Source: Heterobilharzia americana
Lineage: Eukaryota > Platyhelminthes > Trematoda > Strigeidida > Schistosomatidae
Assembly: GCA_944470555.2 (NCBI GenBank)
Contig: OX104127.1
Span: 135,116,786-135,180,785, forward strand
Reading direction: 5' to 3'
Length of the DNA: 64,000 nucleotides
Both the position numbers and the translations under genes were made by a program. Numbering within the stretch: the stretch's first letter is position 1; each line of letters begins with the position of its first letter. The notes below the pieces were generated by a model. It did no database searches. It was given only the letters and a program-made list of their open reading frames with translations, and was not told where the DNA came from. Below are positions 58,611 through 64,000 of the stretch, one piece after another.

Positions 58611-58939
58611 GTAATATAATTACGATATTTAAATTGTCCTTCCTACCATGAATAATGATAATAATAGCTTTATTCTAATCAAAACTTGTGGTAAAGTGTG
58701 GAATTCTCAGCATGTATTAGTCCAACAGATTCATTCCATATACAATATTTTTAAGTGAAGTAATCATGATATTTTAACAATATTAACAATGACAGTAATA
58801 AAAGGCCTAATGTTAAACAGACTTCTGGTATTGAATTAGTGTCTGGTTTAGACTGGTGAATGAAAGAATACTGAGCATAATTTTGGAGATGACAGTTTGT
58901 TCAACTAGAACCAAATTCTACAATTCGACACAGTTATCC
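58611..58939. other. AT-rich non-coding stretch
   Basis: Nothing recognised. Confidence 0.4.
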
Positions 58940-59110
58940 AACTAATAGCACTGTACCGTATCTTCTAAAGGCGTATCGTCTATTCTTGTTGTTAGCTTAA
59001 AAAGCATCAGCTTGAAACCATTTTAAAAGTGTGCAAGAGCACGTCACACGTTTAAAAGACATTTTAACAGATCAAAAATTAAAAGGGAAGAATCCGACTG
59101 AAAGATATTT
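58940..59110 (-). mobile_element. short PLE fragment
   Basis: TTGTTGTTAGCTTAAAAAGC, GAAACCATTTTAAAAGTGTG and CGTTTAAAAGACATTTTAAC match 49395-49490, part of the minus-strand PLE just upstream of its catalytic motif. Orientation is inferred from that match. Confidence 0.6.
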
Positions 59111-59699
59111 AAGTGGAAACTTCCAGTATCCCAAAGTAGGCTTTACTGAAAGTCCAATCATATCTCCTTACATCGGATACGATACCTATGTTCCAGCTAT
59201 AACATTATTGGTAGGCTTCGTATAGACGTTTTTAATCAAAATTAGTCAGGAATTCATTGGTGTTGTATTGAAGGCTAAAATCAAGTCAGATTAAGAACAT
59301 GTTTTCTCGACAAGAATTACTTTGAGAAATCGTGTAGTAGAAAGACGATCGCACCAAGTATATGGCCAAATACTCTCTCAGTTCACAACTAATTAGGCAG
59401 AATATTCTGATATCTATAATGAGATGGTTAAGGCCTGGTTGCCTAAATAAGCGAGGCGTCCAATAATTGGACAGCTTTAGATTAGCTTCTGCTTTCAGTG
59501 AATGTGAGTGTGAAAAGAAAGAGCACTACTACACAATATAAACGAGTAAAACTTTATTATCGAAGTAATATGGTCTCGTGTAGTCACTTTTTGCCAGTAA
59601 AGAAAATTCTAGTAATCCCTGATTGCTAAGTGAACTTTTGAATTTGATCGTTAACTTTTATCCGGTTATTCAAACAATTTACCAAGTTGAAGTATATAT
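59111..59699. other. AT-rich non-coding stretch
   Basis: May include further diverged PLE sequence near 59111-59230; nothing else. Confidence 0.35.
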
Positions 59700-59835
59700 G
59701 TGTTTCAGTTTGGAGGTTTATGAAGATTTTTTTTATTTCAAGTTGGTAATTGCTGCGAAGTGACATCAATCGGAGAACCACTGAAAACCTAGCGGCATCA
59801 GGAGGATGAATCAAGGATCTTCAGATTCTGCGACC
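59700..59835 (-). mobile_element. family D SINE tail, minus half of an inverted pair
   Basis: GGAGGTTTATGAAGATTTTT, TCAAGTTGGTAATTGC and CATCAATCGGAGAACCACTG (plus strand) are the reverse complement of the family D tail. The hammerhead is lost. Confidence 0.65.
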
Positions 59836-59848
59836 ACCGAAGTCATGT

Positions 59849-59887
59849 GTATGCTCTGCATGCTCTGTATGCTCTGTATGCTCATAC
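59849..59887. repeat. 9-bp tandem repeat (ATGCTCTGT)
   Basis: Four imperfect copies of ATGCTCTGT between the two halves of a family D pair. Confidence 0.85.
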
Positions 59888-59965
59888 AGGAACGAAACAA
59901 CTGCCCAGTCCACCTAGGTTTGCAATGGTTCTCCAACTGATGGCGAATACTAAATTAGTATATTA
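59888..59965 (+). mobile_element. family D SINE tail, plus half of an inverted pair
   Basis: GGAACGAAACAACTGCCCAG (second half of the hammerhead) and TGGTTCTCCAACTGATGGCG (tail). Confidence 0.65.
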
Positions 59966-60374
59966 ATATATATATATTTTTATATACGCACATTGCCTGT
60001 ACCACGGTACAATCTAAAAAAATAGTCACTTCTGTTTAAGTGACAAAAGTTCTGTTAATTTAATCATGTTTGTAGCACGCATTGAAAATACCTAGATATT
60101 CTAACTGCAGTGATATTGATTAGAGTTGTGCAAACTTGTTTAAGGAAAATATAGTCGGATTCGTAGTCTTCAGATTTAGCGGCTACAGTGACCTTGAAAA
60201 CACGCGCAAGGCATTGCTTCATTATCAACAATATTTAGTCTCTGTAGGGTTACCAGTGTCCTGTTGTCTAGTCTTAATTCCTGACCGAGTTATGTGGATA
60301 ATTTTGTAATGCGATCACCAGATTAGGAGACTCAAAATGATGTTGCAGTTCGATGGATATCAGATGGTTGGAAC
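59966..60374. other. AT-rich non-coding stretch
   Basis: Nothing recognised. Confidence 0.4.
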
Positions 60375-60550
60375 GGTCAATAGTAAGCCCTGCTTGACCT
60401 AGAGTTCGAGTTTATTGGTACTCTTCAGGAAGGCATATTTACAATCTCGAAGGAATTGAACCCACGCCATCCAACACTACAGTGAGATATGATACCAATG
60501 AGCTATTCAGGTGGCGACAAGAGGCTATAAAAACAGTTTTACTAAGTCGT
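60375..60550 (-). mobile_element. tRNA-headed SINE with hammerhead-like segment, family C, copy 4
   Basis: Best family C head: on the minus strand TAGCTCATTGGTATCATATC (box A) and GTGGGTTCAATTCC (box B, plus 60452-60464). The hammerhead segment (60387-60437) has CTGAAGAG, which keeps the invariant core bases. The GAAA box is GAACT, and stem I arms GCCTTC/CAGGGC mostly pair with a three-base offset after the cleavage C. Confidence 0.65.
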
Positions 60551-61664
60551 TTTAAATCAGTAACCATTTCACTTTCTGTTTGTGAGTGCATTCAAAATAA
60601 AAGGTGAGACTCTTAGTAAACGTACTATAAGATTTCTGTGTTTATAACTGCGTACTACTTGTGTGAAGGCAAAAGTTTAACATATTTTTCGAATAGTGTC
60701 TGCATTCCTTCCCATTTTGTAGAATTCCTCATTTATGGGTTTTTTATCAAACGAACCAATGTGACCGCAAATAACGCCAATAAGGAACTAGTAATTGGAC
60801 ACTGATGAAAGCAGTACACCTGTTTACATTGATGCCGGCATTCTATTGTTCGGATAGTCTTATGCATCCCAGTAATTTAACTGTACCAAGCCTAGTTTCA
60901 AGGTTGCTGTTCTTTCTACCAAAATATCTCGCGACAAAATTGGTGTATAAAAGTGTTGTCATTAAATTTTATTACCAGAGTGGAATATAGCGTTATTGTG
61001 GTAAATATTCCATAATCAACTAGTCCATACATAAAATAATGCAATGCATTGACTAGTACTGTTGCTAATAGCATTTCATCCTCCTATCCTTGATCACTTC
61101 TTATTAGGTAGACATATCACAGGAAGCAAATCAGTTTCCATTCGGTTATGTCTGTAACAGCTACCATAAATCTTATTCCAATCAAAAGTATTCGGCACTC
61201 AAATCATTTTTCAATAAGTGAAACTTGATTTTTGTATAAGCTAAATTATGTTTGCAATATCTACTTAAATTTGTGAACATAATGAATAATCTTTCGCAGA
61301 TTTTACAACCCCTAGGGATTAAATACGCCTCAGAATTGGTTGTGTCAAAACCGTTGGTGTTTTTTCAGTTGAATTTCGCTTGAATTCTATGGGAAATGCT
61401 TTGGTTATATCAGAATTCAAATATCATTTCATATACTAGGGTTGAACATCTTTAGGATGAACAATAAAATCCAACTGTACAATCACTGCATGAAGTCTCA
61501 AGCAAAGAGTTTAAATGTCTACCTAACATACTGATAGATGGATGACAAGCTTCGGTTTAAAACATTAAATGTTTTGCTACCACTAGCAGTAAATTTGTAG
61601 TATATATCAAGTCTGTGAAACATAACCTTATACTGAATTTGTCTTTTTTGTCACTTCATTGAAG
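60551..61664. other. AT-rich stretch, probably intron upstream of the 61665 exon
   Basis: No exon was identified. It ends in a polypyrimidine tract (GTCTTTTTTGTC) and GAAG, the acceptor of the following exon. Confidence 0.45.
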
Positions 61665-62506
61665 GAACCCCAATGTTCTATAATCCATCAACTGGCGTCG
61701 TAGTCAATCCACACACAGGACTCTTGCCTTCTACACTGAAGGCAAACCAACTAAGAACTCTTCAAGATTCTCAAATAGGAAGTTATGAATTGCTCAATTC
61801 ATCAACTGATTTAATTTCTCTATTCACCCATTCATTACAGACAGTTCAACCGACTACATTTATTGCTTCCAAATCACCTGATTCGATGTTTACTGGCACA
61901 GTAAGCAATTACAATAATATTGGTAATCAGAATAATAGTCAGATGAACAAACAAATTATTGATCCTAATACAAACATTAACAAAATGAACATAAATTGCA
62001 GGCAATCAGTAACGCACTATGATGGAGAAAATGTGGCAGAATTTCTCAGCAACAGCAATAGATCTAATAAATTACAATTTCTACTGAATCCAATGAATAT
62101 ACCGTCATTACTACCGAACGGTGAAACTGTTAATAATAATTCACTATCTAGTTCATCAACCCACTGTCTCCAAACAGATATAACCAGAGCAAAATCTGAC
62201 TCCATTACGATAAACCACCATTCGCATCCAACTATCACCCACCTTTCCAATTGTCAGTCTTTTTATAATCATCATCAGCACCAACAACAAATATTAGGCC
62301 CACCACCTGTCCCACTTCCTCAACAATCATCGCTTGCTGGAATGAATTATCATCAGGTTACTGGGTCAGATAATCATCTGACAAATGGACAAGCGCATTA
62401 TATTTTTACAGGTACACCCAATGACCCAGATCCTGGTCATACAAAGATCTTTCACAGTCATTTACAAAACTCACCAGTTGCAATAATTCCTGAGTTGGAC
62501 TATAAC
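61665..62506 (+). CDS. internal coding exon, Asn/Ser/His/Gln-rich, unknown protein
   Basis: The longest host-like open frame in the window. From the ATG at 61673 it is open to a stop at 62516-62518, but a consensus donor (AAC|GTAAGA, GT at 62507) lies in frame before it. The acceptor is TTTTTTGTCACTTCATTGAAG (AG at 61663-61664), so the exon is 842 bp, phase 1 in and phase 0 out, and the ATG need not be a start. Counting from that Met, features are an Asn/Gln stretch (residues 80-108), NNNSLSSSS (154-162), INHHSHPTITH (180-190), YNHHQHQQQ (198-206) and a proline block GPPPVPLPQQ (209-218) that could bind SH3-type domains. The last codons read IIPELDYN. No signal peptide, membrane segment or catalytic motif is seen. 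The composition suggests a disordered region, perhaps a cytoplasmic tail or regulatory region. I do not recognise the gene. Confidence 0.7.
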
Positions 62507-63704
62507 GTAAGAGTATAATCTTTTTTGTGACCATGAGAAATAATTGACAATCTTATGTTAATATATTAATAATAGGCTGTCATGCAAACACTTTAAAACA
62601 GATGCAAAACTCTCCACTGGTATCGTATTTTGAAAATGTATCCCACTATTTTTGTGTAGATGTATGAAGTGCTTACGTCATTTGGGTATTACTCAGCCCA
62701 TCAAGAGAGGGAAGGAATGAAACCGTGGTATGTGTACAGTCATATGCATATGTACAACTAATCAGTTTCAGTATGAAATGTTGATTTTTGCATAATCCTA
62801 TGACTAGTGTGCTCGTTGTCTGCATTTCTTCAACTCCAAATATAAATCAGAAATGACAGTTAGTCATGAGATGCACTGATAAAATTAGCGTGTCTGAATA
62901 ATGAATTATATCACTGGAAAGAAAATAACCACATAACAGAATGTAGGTTTCAAAAATCCTTTGATAAGACAAATATTTCACAGATATTTTTATAAAATGA
63001 TTATATATTTGTTTAGGTAAATTATTCATAATTTATCTTAAGCTTTGAAAAAAGTACAGAATGGATGTTTAACTTTTCACACTTTTGTTACTTTGTTTAT
63101 TGAATCTACAAGTTGAGAAAAACTTCTCTAAGAGCCTAGAATTCGACGGAAAATTAGTGATAATTATCTAGCTAAATGTCAAATTTAGCATGACCTTGAA
63201 AAGATGGAAAAGATTTGTAGCTCAGGCTAAAGATGATGGTGGTTTGATGTTCCATGAGCTTTCATATTTTATATCGAAGCTCAAGATCGACATTCAAAAA
63301 TTAATCCTACCTAGGAAAACCATTTTTTCTAGAAAGGAAAGTTTTTTTCATTACAGTACTGACTCTTAAACAAAAAAAATTGAATAACCAATTTATGCAT
63401 ATTTACCGCTTCATTCGCAATGACTTTCACATATCATAAAGGTAGTGTTAAACAATGACGAACTAATAGATACATATCTTAGGTAACAGATTACTTTGGG
63501 ATACATTTATGCGGTTGAATTTACTGATGTATACTCTTTTTAAAAATTAGAGTACAATGCTGATTAGATTCGGTGTATTTCCACTTATCTAGTTACCTTT
63601 AAAGCCGGAAACCACTATGAATCCACTTTTTGGGTAAATCCATCATCAAATGATGTATAATTTCAATTCAGTGCATTTATAAGTACACAAATGAATTTGA
63701 AAGA
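62507..63704. other. AT-rich stretch, probable intron downstream of the exon
   Basis: Begins with GTAAGAGTAT. I see no AATAAA shortly after 62518, which supports an intron rather than a 3' UTR. No further exon was found. Confidence 0.45.
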
Positions 63705-63830
63705 AAACATGAACAGAGTAGGTTTCGAGCCAGTGACTTGTAGATTGTAAGACAGGTGTTTTATACAATCTAAATGCTATTTATGTTTCAATTTCACTTC
63801 AATTAATGAATGTCTATATTGGCTAAGGTG
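63705..63830 (-). mobile_element. probable tRNA-derived SINE (family B-like)
   Basis: On the minus strand CACCTGTCTTACAATCTACA and GTCACTGGCTCGAAACCTAC look like the anticodon arm and box B of a tRNA-like head. Box A is decayed. A family B-type tail is not certain. Confidence 0.45.
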
Positions 63831-64000
63831 TTGTAAGTCATCTATTCAAACAGTGTTTTATAACATGAATGGACAAAATTCACTGTTGAACAACTATCTT
63901 GGTAGGTGTAACTAGTAATGCGACTTTGAAATAACCCTAACCATAACTGTAGCACCATATAAGTGAAGAACATTTGGAAATGTAAGCAACATTCTCACAG

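Noticed and set aside
61665..62518. reading the C-terminal VRV as a PDZ-binding tail
   Set aside because: Those codons overlap a consensus splice donor, so they are probably intronic.

Overview
The window looks like nuclear DNA of a blood fluke, genus Schistosoma; I cannot fix the species. The reasons are AT-rich, intron-like sequence with long (TA)n runs, relics of an RTE-type non-LTR retrotransposon, many Penelope-like element (PLE) relics, and many copies of a tRNA-headed satellite/SINE carrying the type I hammerhead ribozyme known as Sm-alpha. No bacterial operon, virus, CRISPR array or intact canonical tRNA gene is visible.

Host coding content is sparse. The only well-supported exon is at 61665-62506 (+): about 280 codons, rich in Asn/Ser/His/Gln, with a good acceptor upstream and a consensus donor (GTAAGA) that makes the apparent stop at 62516-62518 intronic. 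Five weaker exon candidates are listed (3340-3465 +, 5639-5746 +, 22892-23115 -, 37009-37076 -, 50213-50298 -). The rest is intronic or intergenic DNA filled with repeats.

Layout. 1-1446: PLE with a reverse-transcriptase core and a GIY-YIG endonuclease; a near-identical 3' part lies inverted at 17195-17890. 4.9-13.6 kb: scattered SINEs. 13799-15983 (-): 5'-truncated RTE element with RT and C-terminal region, plus 3' fragments at 22060-22468 and 33093-33832. 21-32 kb: SINE clusters. 34.7-35.3 kb: PLE endonuclease relic. 37460-37763: a decayed 3' end of an 18S rRNA gene. 35-47 kb: a dense series of Sm-alpha copies, several as head-to-head pairs. 47.5-51.3 kb: three PLE relics. 52-60.5 kb: mixed SINEs. 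61-64 kb: the exon and flanking intron.

The most interesting signal is that hammerhead cores occur in three separate tRNA-headed SINE families. One is Sm-alpha. A second, here called family D, is abundant; its reconstructed fold is CTGAGGAG / GAAAC with matched stems. A third, family C, has CTGATGAG / GAAAC with stem III CC-UA-GG. Each has the same order: tRNA-like head, then hammerhead, then tail. Most copies are mutated, but several keep every core base (21881-21927, 29128-29176, 36576-36627, 41506-41552, 43525-43572). A second pattern is that copies often sit as a minus copy followed at once by a plus copy, so their 3' ends point outward. This is seen in Sm-alpha, in families D and B and in one PLE, which suggests a shared insertion mechanism. 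Family letters B, C and D are local labels, not database names.
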